A stretch of DNA of 64,000 nt from UBA5239 sp031548025. Its GTDB lineage: Bacteria; Verrucomicrobiota; Lentisphaeria; Victivallales; Victivallaceae. The DNA lies in assembly GCA_031548025.1 (NCBI GenBank), contig JAVBRM010000054.1, forward strand, positions 10,888-74,887, written 5' to 3'. A model generated the notes under the pieces. That model was not told the origin of the DNA and searched no databases. It saw nothing but the letters and a program-made list of their open reading frames with translations. The position numbers and the translations under genes are program-made. Shown here piece by piece: positions 34,201 to 41,359 of the stretch; the first letter of the stretch is position 1; each line of letters starts with the position of its first letter.

Positions 34201-35168
34201 TTGACACCGTCGTGCCAGGCCAGCGCGGCCGTGTCGGATGCCGGGCCCGACGACATGGGGCGCATCGGTAGTCTGGCGGCTTTCGTCCAGACTTCCTCGT
34301 CCAGCTTGCCGTCCAGTTCAATGGAGCCGCTCTGTAGAGGAATACGGCAAAAATTAGGCTTGTTTTCCTGAACTTGAGCGGGGGGAATGATCTTTTCGTA
34401 CTCCGCCAGAATTTCCTGCCCGCTTAACGGACGGCTGTAAACGGTCACGGAATCAATCGCCGTTTTGTGTTCGCGGTTTGTATTCGCATTTCTCTGCCAG
34501 TCGGCAATCATTCCGACCGAGATAGAGCCGGAGGCTTCCGGAAATGTCATTTCGTGGGGGAAATTTTTGTGCGGAGCCGTCGGCGGCACCCGGCGGGAGC
34601 CGATGCTTGTCGGCGTCTTCTGGGGAACTTTGCCGTCGATATAGAGGGCAATGCTCCGGGTATCCCAGGCCAGGTCGATTTTGTGCCACTTGCCGGAAGA
34701 CCAGTCGTCGGGCGAAACCCGGGCGGCGACGCCGATGGAAAACGGTTTGTCTTTGTCATTGGGGGATTTATAATAAATAGCCGCCTGGATATAGCTGTCG
34801 CTGTTTTTCATGATCCGGATGTAAAAATCTTTCTGATAAGCGGAAAAAAACATCTGCCGGCCCGGTTCGTTGATGTTCCAGTTCTGGGGACTGACCCAGA
34901 CGGAAACGGTTCCCTGGCGGGGATCAAGATTTCCGGGCATCCGGTAAACGATATTTTCTGAATTGGCCAGGTTTACGCTGTTGCCTTTGCCGTTGACGCC
35001 GGGAAACATCCGCAGCTGCAAATCGGTTTCCTTGAACTCATAGCCCTTCGCGTCGCCCTTCGCCAACCCGGCATTTACGCCGTAATCATTGAAGTCGACC
35101 TCAAAAAGTTTATCGTTCCCATAAATGGATAAAATCAAAAAAAGACCTAAAAAGCGCAGAATATACAT
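31284..35168 (-). CDS. Large secreted multimodular glycosidase-like protein (LamG, CBM9-like, GH123-N/DUF6067-like)
   Basis: 1294 residues from the ATG at 35168 (MYILRFLGLFLILSIYG, signal peptide), with AGGAAA 6 bases upstream. Modules in order: a LamG/concanavalin-like domain (about residues 20-260, ending TAIDSVTVYSRPLSGQEILAEYEK); a CBM9-like sugar-binding domain (about 285-470, SIELDGKLDEEVWTKAARL to ADEIILGG); two beta domains; and a catalytic-looking TIM-barrel region from about 890 (GYYFDVAATKYC, MLHAHIQFMPLSHNF), resembling the GH123-N/DUF6067 glycosidase group. The last 100 residues form a beta domain. Substrate unknown. Last gene of the GntR operon; expected outside the cell or in the periplasm. 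Confidence 0.75.
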   Translation of the reverse strand: MYILRFLGLFLILSIYGNDKLFEVDFNDYGVNAGLAKGDAKGYEFKETDLQLRMFPGVNGKGNSVNLANSENIVYRMPGNLDPRQGTVSVWVSPQNWNINEPGRQMFFSAYQKDFYIRIMKNSDSYIQAAIYYKSPNDKDKPFSIGVAARVSPDDWSSGKWHKIDLAWDTRSIALYIDGKVPQKTPTSIGSRRVPPTAPHKNFPHEMTFPEASGSISVGMIADWQRNANTNREHKTAIDSVTVYSRPLSGQEILAEYEKIIPPAQVQENKPNFCRIPLQSGSIELDGKLDEEVWTKAARLPMRPMSSGPASDTAALAWHDGVKLYIAFATNAPCKIRKHHERDGKLWEDDSFEFHLQTADRQDYQFIINGNSAVFDQKNKQPGWNSSAKASASITPAGWTVEFAIPLEEVGGLEQLSAKGTYANFGYSRHNGLATNLSHWGSYRGKAYRPADEIILGGDAGFFRIDKIGDLDNGRLELNATGTEGSVSEAIITPHGYPPVKYPGNLAGQTWSRKLPVGRQTLEVTAADRNGSPLYYWQCRYDVSFPMELAHNNLPEQKKIEVEINLSNAGGKVLEQLTEKGISGTLSLAGPDGKQITVESFVLQKNPQKMLLPFPDQAVAGTYTIQAETTGTDTAFSRAIPFRIPDMAPYLATPNHSIPAPWTPVLNPEPGRYQVWGRIYEFGDSPFPVQIISGTDKLLHTAPEWQINGQPVQWEKPRTVESHPDYFKFKGAGRQPGLTINWSGELWFDGAYILNFTLNPDKAGKIEDFTIRYRVAKPFDRNVMDPIHVPWKEGRAEIGLEGDARRKDNVVWVAGVEKGVFFWVKSNANWVNRKNEKPMVVTQEKDGALVELRIISTAAELKTNADYTMAFMGTPARAMGTDARSVNYGGYGRGPATHQSIGWTQFHDRAADDDMTSLNSATPAYPERFEKEVVGRYAAKGIKLHIYSMPGQLSNVEPDYDYFGLNNLSVPRLQHFGVKLGTPWIVDRFCLNATGLPGDLWSYKIADTMKRFPQVAGYYFDVAATKYCESKVHGCGGVDAFGQPYTSSDALGLRRFLMQVYKTVTSHGGSIMLHAHIQFMPLSHNFINYFLPGENAFHMMVNNLEYGYCDNFTQELYETDMNQRKAGVPYHVLFQTGRVCRLMPAYKKDQKRIEGEPEYAIRAMTPMVVHDLNFCPDFVQKQTVFKFWNIRKQINLAQAKAYHGYWESDAVKSGSPKLYCGWYEWETSSPYSRVLVVANFNRETMPAKLILDKKALNIGPDAVFHDIWNDKPLTEADLPAISVNGNHFLLIGVK

Positions 35169-35190
35169 GATTGATTTCCTTTTCCTCGAG

Positions 35191-36708
35191 TTATTCAAAA
35201 GTTTTGCGGAATGCACTCACCGGCAGATTATTTTCATTCACCAGATTGGTCGTCACCAACTGATTCCAGGCGTAACGGACACTACGGGGAGCGGCGACCC
35301 GGTCGCATTTCACGACCGCTTGGTTTCCCCTTAAAACGGCTTGGGCCGGGAAAAATTTGCCATCCGCTCCGGCAACTTCGAAATACCGGGGCGCCGTTCC
35401 ATCGGTAGTCTTGAGCTTTTCGGCATGGCTGAATGTAATCGACACACTGTCGCCATCCGTCCGAACCGATTCCACCCGCGGAGAGTCGGCCATAAGCTCT
35501 TTATAGCCATATTCATATTTCAGGGCCAGCAGAGCCAAACGGTTTCCGACGTCTTTTTTGTTTTTCGGGTGAATATCCCGGATATCTCCGATGTCATTGA
35601 TCACCGCCATTTTTGCGTTATCATCCTGATCGGCAAATGCCTGCTGGGCTTCCCACACTACCGGCAGATGATCCGGGTCCGCATAGGTATAGGGCGCCAA
35701 CTGGGCGAAATAAATCGGCATTGTGGGATAATCAAATTCTTTTCTCCAGGAGGCTGCCAGGGCCTTCATTTTGTATTGATACAGCGAGCCGTCTTTCACA
35801 TTGGCTTCGCCCTGATACCAGAGCAGCCCGCGAATAGCCATCGGCGCCAGCGGTGCGGCCAGACTGTTGAACAATACCGTGGGCTGTTTCTCGCTCCGGT
35901 AGCGAAGTCCCTCCGGCAGCGGCGGCAATTCCGGCAAATGCTTTTTATCTCCGACCGCCTGGCGGGCGGAATCCAGCCATTCTTCAATGTGTCGGATTGC
36001 TTCCTCGGAGAGCTTCTGATTTTCAGGAGTCCCGCCGATATTGCCTTGAATCTGCCGGAAAATATCCTTCAATTCGGGTACGGCCGCAAATCCATACTCT
36101 CCGGTCCAGGCCTCAATGGGAGTGCCTCCCCAATTTATGGAAATCAACCCCACCGGAACTTTCAATTCCCGATGAATTTTCTGTCCGAAAAAATATCCAA
36201 CCGCGGAAAACGACGCCACTGAGCGCGGCTTGCAAGGCACCCATTTTTTTCCGGGCAGGTCCTGTTGGCGGAACATGGACCCCTGGCGGGTGTTACCGTC
36301 AAAAAGCCGAATTTGCGGGTAATCGGCACTTTTCATGTCGGCTTCCGCCTGCGAGGTCCTGAACATCCTGAATTCCATATTGGATTGTCCGCTGCATATC
36401 CAGACTTCACCGATCAAAACATCGCGACAGATAAGCTTGTTCTCTCCCTGAACGACCAATTCAAACGGGCCGCCCGCCCGCATCGGGTCAAGATCGATCC
36501 GCCAATTTCCCTTGCTGTCCGCAGTCGTTTCTTTCCGCTGCTCAGCCAGCGAGGCGGTCACTTTCTCGCCGGGAGTGGCCCAGCCCCACACCGGAACCTT
36601 GGCCTCCCGCTGCAAAACCATGGAATCGGCGAAAAATGTCGGGAGCTTTACCTCCGCCATCGCCGGCAATCCGGCGGTCAGGATCAATAGTATTGTTATT
36701 ATACGCAT
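35191..36708 (-). CDS. Secreted sialate O-acetylesterase-like SGNH esterase
   Basis: 505 residues with signal peptide MRIITILLILTAGLPAMA. The family layout is an N-terminal beta domain (LPTFFADSMVLQREAKVPVWGWATPGEKV), the nucleophile block ICSGQSNMEF, SINWGGTPIEAW, and a C-terminal Asp-x-His in GDIRDIHPKNK. Members remove O-acetyl groups from sialic acid or plant glycans. It is upstream of the multimodular glycosidase by 22 bases and may deacetylate the same polysaccharide before hydrolysis. Confidence 0.88.
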   Translation of the reverse strand: MRIITILLILTAGLPAMAEVKLPTFFADSMVLQREAKVPVWGWATPGEKVTASLAEQRKETTADSKGNWRIDLDPMRAGGPFELVVQGENKLICRDVLIGEVWICSGQSNMEFRMFRTSQAEADMKSADYPQIRLFDGNTRQGSMFRQQDLPGKKWVPCKPRSVASFSAVGYFFGQKIHRELKVPVGLISINWGGTPIEAWTGEYGFAAVPELKDIFRQIQGNIGGTPENQKLSEEAIRHIEEWLDSARQAVGDKKHLPELPPLPEGLRYRSEKQPTVLFNSLAAPLAPMAIRGLLWYQGEANVKDGSLYQYKMKALAASWRKEFDYPTMPIYFAQLAPYTYADPDHLPVVWEAQQAFADQDDNAKMAVINDIGDIRDIHPKNKKDVGNRLALLALKYEYGYKELMADSPRVESVRTDGDSVSITFSHAEKLKTTDGTAPRYFEVAGADGKFFPAQAVLRGNQAVVKCDRVAAPRSVRYAWNQLVTTNLVNENNLPVSAFRKTFE

Positions 36709-36719
36709 TTCAATTTCCT

Positions 36720-37403
36720 TTAAATTGCGACCAGCGAATCTGATATCATTTGCGTCGGTGGAATACTTTTCGTGGAAGCGGCATGACCGTCCAAATATAA
36801 GAGATTGGTATTACCCTTATGCAGATATCCCTGACGAAAACCCTTGCCGGCAATGATGGACAACAATCTGATGCCGGTCGCTCCGACGTCAAAATAATTG
36901 CCCCCTTCCACGTTGTAACGATTGGCTTCCAGAATCAGGATCAAAGAGCTGGGATTGGAAATACGGACCAGCTTCGGCAGGTAATAATCCGACTGTTGGG
37001 TGACTCGGTAATTTATCAGATAACTGAAATAAGCGCATGTGCGGGAGCTCAATTCGATGGAGTTGTTGTGTTCAGGGCAGCCATTGATATTTTTTCCCGC
37101 CATCCAATTTTCATCCGAAACCCCCTGCGCGACCATCAGCCTTAATGCGGTGTTCTGATGATTCCAGGCCACTGTGGCTGTGCTCTGGCTATTTCTCTGC
37201 GACGACGGAAAAACGTATCCGTCGTAGCTGTCGGCATAAAATGAAATGCCATTTCCCCACTGTTTCAAATTGGACATGCATTTAATACTTTTACCGGCTG
37301 CCAGGGCTTTTCCCAGTGCCGGCAGCAGCATGGCAGCAAGAATTGCAATTATCGCGATCACTACGAGCAATTCAATAAGTGTGAAATATTTTCTCATGGT
37401 CAT
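36720..37403 (-). CDS. Type II secretion-like pseudopilin with H-X9-DG motif (second copy)
   Basis: 227 residues. Leader MTMRKY is followed by FTLIELLVVIAIIAILAAMLLPAL with Glu at +5; position -1 is Tyr, not Gly. H-X9-DG is intact (H, KGNTNLLYL, DG). The globular part is shorter and unlike the other pseudopilin (10458-11246) except in the helix and motif. Start at the first ATG (37403) with AGGAGG 5 bases upstream; this ribosome site is inside the last codons of the regulator gene, whose stop directly abuts the ATG. It precedes the secreted esterase and glycosidase. Confidence 0.85.
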   Translation of the reverse strand: MTMRKYFTLIELLVVIAIIAILAAMLLPALGKALAAGKSIKCMSNLKQWGNGISFYADSYDGYVFPSSQRNSQSTATVAWNHQNTALRLMVAQGVSDENWMAGKNINGCPEHNNSIELSSRTCAYFSYLINYRVTQQSDYYLPKLVRISNPSSLILILEANRYNVEGGNYFDVGATGIRLLSIIAGKGFRQGYLHKGNTNLLYLDGHAASTKSIPPTQMISDSLVAI

Positions 37404-38516
37404 TTATTCCTCCTGTAAATGTGTTGATTGACCTTGAATTAATTCGCAATTGAGCAGTGATACCTGCAGAATCCTGCGATCCTGGCGGATCGCCTCCGCT
37501 GCTGCGGAAATGATTTTCAGGCCCATTTCATAGCGGGGAATCCGGAAATACGTATATTGCGGAATCAACCCGTGGAAAATCAGCCCGCTGGCTATTCCGG
37601 CCATTTGAAAATCCGTGCCGATCCGCAGGTTCAACTTCAGCGCCGCCTCGTATACATCGCCGGTGCGGAGCGTATCGTCGCAGAAAATAAAATCCGGCCG
37701 GTCATGGCTCAGGAACTCGAGCAACAGCTTCTGCACTTCGTTTTTTTCCCGTTCGCCCGGGCATATGGACGGCCACCCGGAAATTCCCGATTCGCGGCAG
37801 CGATTCAGAAAATCCTCCGCGCGGTTATAGCGGGTCGCCTGCGAATATCTGCCGATGACTCCGGCGCTTCGGCAGCCGCATTTCACGACATGCCCGACCA
37901 GTTGGTCCATCACCGTCTGCCGGTCATAATCGACTTTGATAATCTTCCCGGGATACTCTTCGTCGCCGTAACCGGCCACTCGGAAAACCATCTGTTCTTT
38001 AGCGGCCAGCGTTTGCAGTTCCGCCAACTGAGAGCTTGGAAAAATCGCAAAATCAAACCGCTTGAACTCCGCCAATTGCCGTTTCAGCAACTGCCGGTCT
38101 GGCTTGTCCTGAAAATAGGTAAACTGAAGATTGACGCCGAATTTCGAAGCGCCGGCCATCAGGCCGCGATACAGTTCGGTACTCAGCCCCCAACTTTCGT
38201 ACCCGATCTGCTCCGGCTCAAAAGTCGTTCCCGGGAAAGCCAGACAGGCATTCAGCTGCCGATTTTCCGGGCGCAGGCGCTCCGATACGAATATCCCTTT
38301 GATCGGTACCCGGTTGATCAGTTCCTCGCCTTCCAGGATATCCAGCGCTTTGCCGACCGTGACCGTACTTACGGAAAATTCTTTTGCCAGATCGCGGATG
38401 CTGTTCAGCCGCTTGCCGGGCTGATAAGTGCCATCGGTTATCCGGTTATAAATGATGCCGCGGATCTGTTCCGGCAAGGCCGCGGCTTCGTCTCGTTGTA
38501 TTGCGCTTATTGTCAT
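37404..38516 (-). CDS. GntR-type regulator with LacI-like sugar-binding domain
   Basis: 370 residues: an N-terminal GntR winged helix (about 15-75, LPEQIRGIIYNRITDGTYQPGKRLNSIRDLAKEFSVSTVTVGKALDILEGEELI) joined to a periplasmic-binding-like effector domain (about 85-350), the AraR architecture. It should bind a sugar and regulate the downstream pseudopilin-esterase-glycosidase genes and itself. The stop TAA is immediately followed by the pseudopilin ATG, so the pair is translationally coupled. Promoter with an overlapping dyad lies at 38521-38587. Confidence 0.87.
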   Translation of the reverse strand: MTISAIQRDEAAALPEQIRGIIYNRITDGTYQPGKRLNSIRDLAKEFSVSTVTVGKALDILEGEELINRVPIKGIFVSERLRPENRQLNACLAFPGTTFEPEQIGYESWGLSTELYRGLMAGASKFGVNLQFTYFQDKPDRQLLKRQLAEFKRFDFAIFPSSQLAELQTLAAKEQMVFRVAGYGDEEYPGKIIKVDYDRQTVMDQLVGHVVKCGCRSAGVIGRYSQATRYNRAEDFLNRCRESGISGWPSICPGEREKNEVQKLLLEFLSHDRPDFIFCDDTLRTGDVYEAALKLNLRIGTDFQMAGIASGLIFHGLIPQYTYFRIPRYEMGLKIISAAAEAIRQDRRILQVSLLNCELIQGQSTHLQEE

Positions 38517-38520
38517 TTGC

Positions 38521-38587
38521 TGTGTATTAGGGTGTCCTATTGTGTGTTACTATGTATTAGTATACCTCCGCTTTTCGTTTCTGTCAA
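38521..38587 (-). promoter_or_regulatory. Promoter and operators of the GntR-pseudopilin-esterase-glycosidase operon
   Basis: Minus strand TTGACA (38582-38587), a 17-bp spacer and TATACT (38559-38564). A TACTA-TGTAT-TAGTA dyad (38548-38562) overlaps the -10 and start site. The 10-mers TGTGTATTAG (38521-38530) and TATGTATTAG (38551-38560) are direct repeats exactly 30 bp apart, three helical turns, consistent with binding of a regulator dimer on one face. Confidence 0.75.
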
Positions 38588-38629
38588 TACCCCCCGTCGA
38601 ACTTTTTGGGCAAAAAAACACCAATAAAA

Positions 38630-38655
38630 TTTTACCGGGTATTGATTTTACCGGG
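38630..38655 (+). promoter_or_regulatory. Direct repeats before the membrane-anchored unknown
   Basis: TTTTACCGGG occurs at 38630-38639 and 38646-38655, a 16-bp period. A possible -35 TTGATT (38642-38647) lies between, and TTATAT follows 17 bases later. The gene start is at 38691. Candidate activator or repressor site; which protein binds is unknown. Confidence 0.45.
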
Positions 38656-38690
38656 AAACGGTTGTTATATATTAGAAAGGAGTCTTGCCT

Positions 38691-40292
38691 ATGCGTATGA
38701 GTAAGGTTTACATTTCAGCGGCGGTGATCATTGTTCTGGCGACGTTGATTGGAATAGGATTTTATTTTTCTGGTCTGCCCTGCAACCTGACAGTGCACTC
38801 AATGTCATCCGGTTATAGTGGCCCGGTAACTGCCGCGATTGAAAAAATACTGGTTATTCAGAGTTCGCCGGAGAAACGTACCGCCAAATTGGCACGGACG
38901 CTGGCCGAGGAATTGATGAAGCAAACCGGCATTCCCTCCGAATTTCAGCCGTTTGACGCGAAGATTGAATTATCGGATTACGGTAGAGTCATGCCGATGA
39001 TGGTTTCACGGGTGAAGCAGACTGATACCGGTGGTACAGCTTACCGTATTCGAACCTTGACCATCCACGAGAGTAGTTCCAGTTGGTACAAAGGGGTGGT
39101 CCTTACGTTTGGTTCGATGAATTTTGACGCTACATTCAGCGGAAATTCGCAATCGGACAGGTTTGTCGGGCGTATCGTCGAAGAAATAAAATCGGTTTTG
39201 GACAAGGTAAATGCAGGGCTGGTAATGAGCTTGCCGGAAATAGAAACTCCGGTTCAGGAAGCCCCGGCCGTTCAGTTGGCTTCCGTGAAAGATCCGGTAT
39301 TGATTTATCGCGGCTGGGATTTTTATTGTCGGCAATTATTGGTTTACCGCTTTAAAATCATCGACCGGAAAGAGGATTTTGCCAAACTGAGCAAAGAATT
39401 TGAGCAAGCCGGATTCAAAACAGAGGTGCCGGAATATACCGATGAGGTCAGGTTCTTGCACGATAACAATGATTTGATTTGGTTGGACATGGGGAGGTGG
39501 AATACCATGCCCGAGTACGGCATTGCCATTGCAAAAATCGGATTGCCCCTGAACAATAGAAAAAATGATGAAAAATTCATATTGGAATTCGCTCGCAAAG
39601 ATCTTCGGTCGTTTGTTCTGGCCCGTGGTTTACTCAACTTGAGAGGCGAGCAACTGATCGAGGTTTTCGATCGCCTGACGAGTATTAACGATGTGCGGGA
39701 GATGAAGCTTGTTCTGGAAACATGCAGCTCCGAGCGGCAGCGAAAAACCTTGGGAGAGCGTTACAAACGTTTTTACCGCCGGATGGTTGATCGCCTGGTC
39801 GGCGATATCCAGTCGGAAACATTCCTGAGGAGTCTGAAAGAACTGGTGAAATTGTCCATTGGCAATAAAATCGATGAAGATGATTTCAACTACCTCAAAG
39901 AACGCTTGCCCGGAATTTACCGCAAGATCGAGCTGAATCAGAATCAACCGTCAGTATCAGTCCAGATAAAAGCGGAGAATCCGGAATACGCCAGGCTGTG
40001 GCTGACGGTTCAAGTGCCGGAACGCCCGCCGGTCGACTATTATTTGGGCTGGACCAAACTGCCGAATGGGCAGTACAAGTCAGAGAGGGCGTTTGTTTCA
40101 AGTACCGCCGGTCGGGAATCCCGGGAAAACAGTTTCGGCGACCGCCTGATATACCGGTTCAAGCAGAATTGGAGTTGCAATGAAGCCGGGAGCGAGCCAA
40201 TTCCACCGGCCCCGGGCGAATTCATCCTGCAGACTTCTTTTATACCGAAAATCGGCATCTTTACCGTCAACCTCGAATACAATCCGGGATAA
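38691..40292 (+). CDS. Membrane-anchored protein of unknown function
   Basis: 533 residues from the ATG at 38691 (MRMSKVYISAAVIIVLATLIGIGF), with AGGAG 8 bases upstream; the preceding TTG is not used. One N-terminal transmembrane helix (about 6-27), then a soluble domain rich in charged helices, including LGERYKRFYRRMVDRLVGDIQSETFLRSLKELVKL (about 355-390), and a C-terminal beta domain (about 425-533). No catalytic motif or known family was recognised. Expected to face the periplasm. It is divergent from the GntR operon and convergent with the deacetylase-like gene. Confidence 0.6.
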   Translation: MRMSKVYISAAVIIVLATLIGIGFYFSGLPCNLTVHSMSSGYSGPVTAAIEKILVIQSSPEKRTAKLARTLAEELMKQTGIPSEFQPFDAKIELSDYGRVMPMMVSRVKQTDTGGTAYRIRTLTIHESSSSWYKGVVLTFGSMNFDATFSGNSQSDRFVGRIVEEIKSVLDKVNAGLVMSLPEIETPVQEAPAVQLASVKDPVLIYRGWDFYCRQLLVYRFKIIDRKEDFAKLSKEFEQAGFKTEVPEYTDEVRFLHDNNDLIWLDMGRWNTMPEYGIAIAKIGLPLNNRKNDEKFILEFARKDLRSFVLARGLLNLRGEQLIEVFDRLTSINDVREMKLVLETCSSERQRKTLGERYKRFYRRMVDRLVGDIQSETFLRSLKELVKLSIGNKIDEDDFNYLKERLPGIYRKIELNQNQPSVSVQIKAENPEYARLWLTVQVPERPPVDYYLGWTKLPNGQYKSERAFVSSTAGRESRENSFGDRLIYRFKQNWSCNEAGSEPIPPAPGEFILQTSFIPKIGIFTVNLEYNPG

Positions 40293-40299
40293 TAATAAA

Positions 40300-41268
40300 T
40301 TACTGTTTCCAGCTGGTATTGCCGAAAATTCCTTCGTTTGCCCAGACCGGACGGTAGCCCGCTTCGGTCAAGGCGCGCAAGGCTGTATCCAGACGGTCAA
40401 AATGATCGGGAATATAGCTCTTGTAAAACGGATAAAAATACTGCTCGTGAGTGCCGATGTTGATATAATCCTTAACCGGATCGGCAATCATTTCCGCGAG
40501 ACGGGTTTTGATTTTTCCGCAATCGAGCAGGTTGCAGAAAAAGTCCAGCGGCATCTGCAGCACCGGAAATTCAGAGCCTTCGCGGTAGGCGGTGACGGTA
40601 CGTCCCGCATCGCGGCAGATTTGTTCAAATAACTTAGCCTGAGAGCTGAGATTGCGCATACCCTGGCCGGCCAGGTAGTTGCGTCCGGCTTCCGTGATCT
40701 CGTAATAATGCATGATCTGCGGCGGTGTAAATGTCCGGTCGCCGGCGAAACGCTCCACTTCTTTTTGGATAAGCTGATAGTCGGCGTCCGGCCTGTCGTT
40801 TCGGTAGGGAAATTCCGGGAATTCGCCGCGGGCATGAAAAGCCAGCCGGAGCCAGTCGGAATTGGCTGTGAACTCATCCCGCCAGCCATCGGAAAACATG
40901 CTCAAATCAAATGAACCGTCATAGTTCTGGTAAAAGATATTGAGCAGGAATTTGGTTCCGTAGCGGTCATGCAGTTTCTTGAGACCACCCAGATAAAATT
41001 GATCGAAGATCGAACGCGGGCGGCTTTTATGAAGTTCCTCGAGCCAATACATATTGTCATCGATCAGAAAACTGTAGCGCGGATACGAGGCGCGATCCCA
41101 GATCACGGTCAGCTTTTCGCCGTCGATCTCGATCTCATTTACTTTTTGGCTCAAAGAAATTTCAGCCGCCCCGGGAGCGGGTTTGAAACGCAAAACTTCA
41201 GTTTCGCACCCCTGGGCGTGATTCAAGACTTCGCCGGGCAACGGCCTGATAACCGGAATTATATTCAT
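40300..41268 (-). CDS. Polysaccharide-deacetylase-fold-like protein (tentative)
   Basis: 322 residues, no signal peptide. The pattern YSFLIDDNMYWLEEL, LHDRYGTKFLLNIFYQ, a W-R-D-E-F-x-A-N-S-D-W-L stretch and LAFHARGEFP recalls NodB-type deacetylase barrels, where the Asp pair and H-x-x-x motifs bind metal. A second cluster, IMHYYEITEAG, would supply another His. The zinc triad is not strict, so activity is uncertain; another carbohydrate-active barrel is possible. It is the third gene downstream of a GntR regulator and oxidoreductase, but has its own promoter with a 20-bp palindrome. Confidence 0.5.
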   Translation of the reverse strand: MNIIPVIRPLPGEVLNHAQGCETEVLRFKPAPGAAEISLSQKVNEIEIDGEKLTVIWDRASYPRYSFLIDDNMYWLEELHKSRPRSIFDQFYLGGLKKLHDRYGTKFLLNIFYQNYDGSFDLSMFSDGWRDEFTANSDWLRLAFHARGEFPEFPYRNDRPDADYQLIQKEVERFAGDRTFTPPQIMHYYEITEAGRNYLAGQGMRNLSSQAKLFEQICRDAGRTVTAYREGSEFPVLQMPLDFFCNLLDCGKIKTRLAEMIADPVKDYINIGTHEQYFYPFYKSYIPDHFDRLDTALRALTEAGYRPVWANEGIFGNTSWKQ

Positions 41269-41282
41269 ATGTCGGATACCTT

Positions 41283-41329
41283 ATATTGTTCGTGAACAAT
41301 ATCATATTGCCGGAATCCGTTTCCGTCAA
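41283..41329 (-). promoter_or_regulatory. Promoter with palindromic operator before the deacetylase-like gene
   Basis: Minus strand TTGACG (41324-41329), a 17-bp spacer and TATGAT (41301-41306). A perfect dyad ATATTGTTC-GT-GAACAATAT (41283-41302) starts at the -10 edge and covers the transcription start. It resembles AraR/LacI-type operators (TTGTnCG-like half sites) and is 15 bases from the start codon, ideal for repression. The GntR-type gene at 42476 is the obvious candidate binder. Confidence 0.75.
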
Positions 41330-41359
41330 GTTCCCATACCATGAATTACTGGAATTTTT

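Noticed and set aside
32244..34271. Two long plus-strand frames (338 and 326 codons) opposite the large glycosidase-like gene
   Set aside because: Shadow frames; the minus-strand gene has a signal peptide and modular domains that explain the region.
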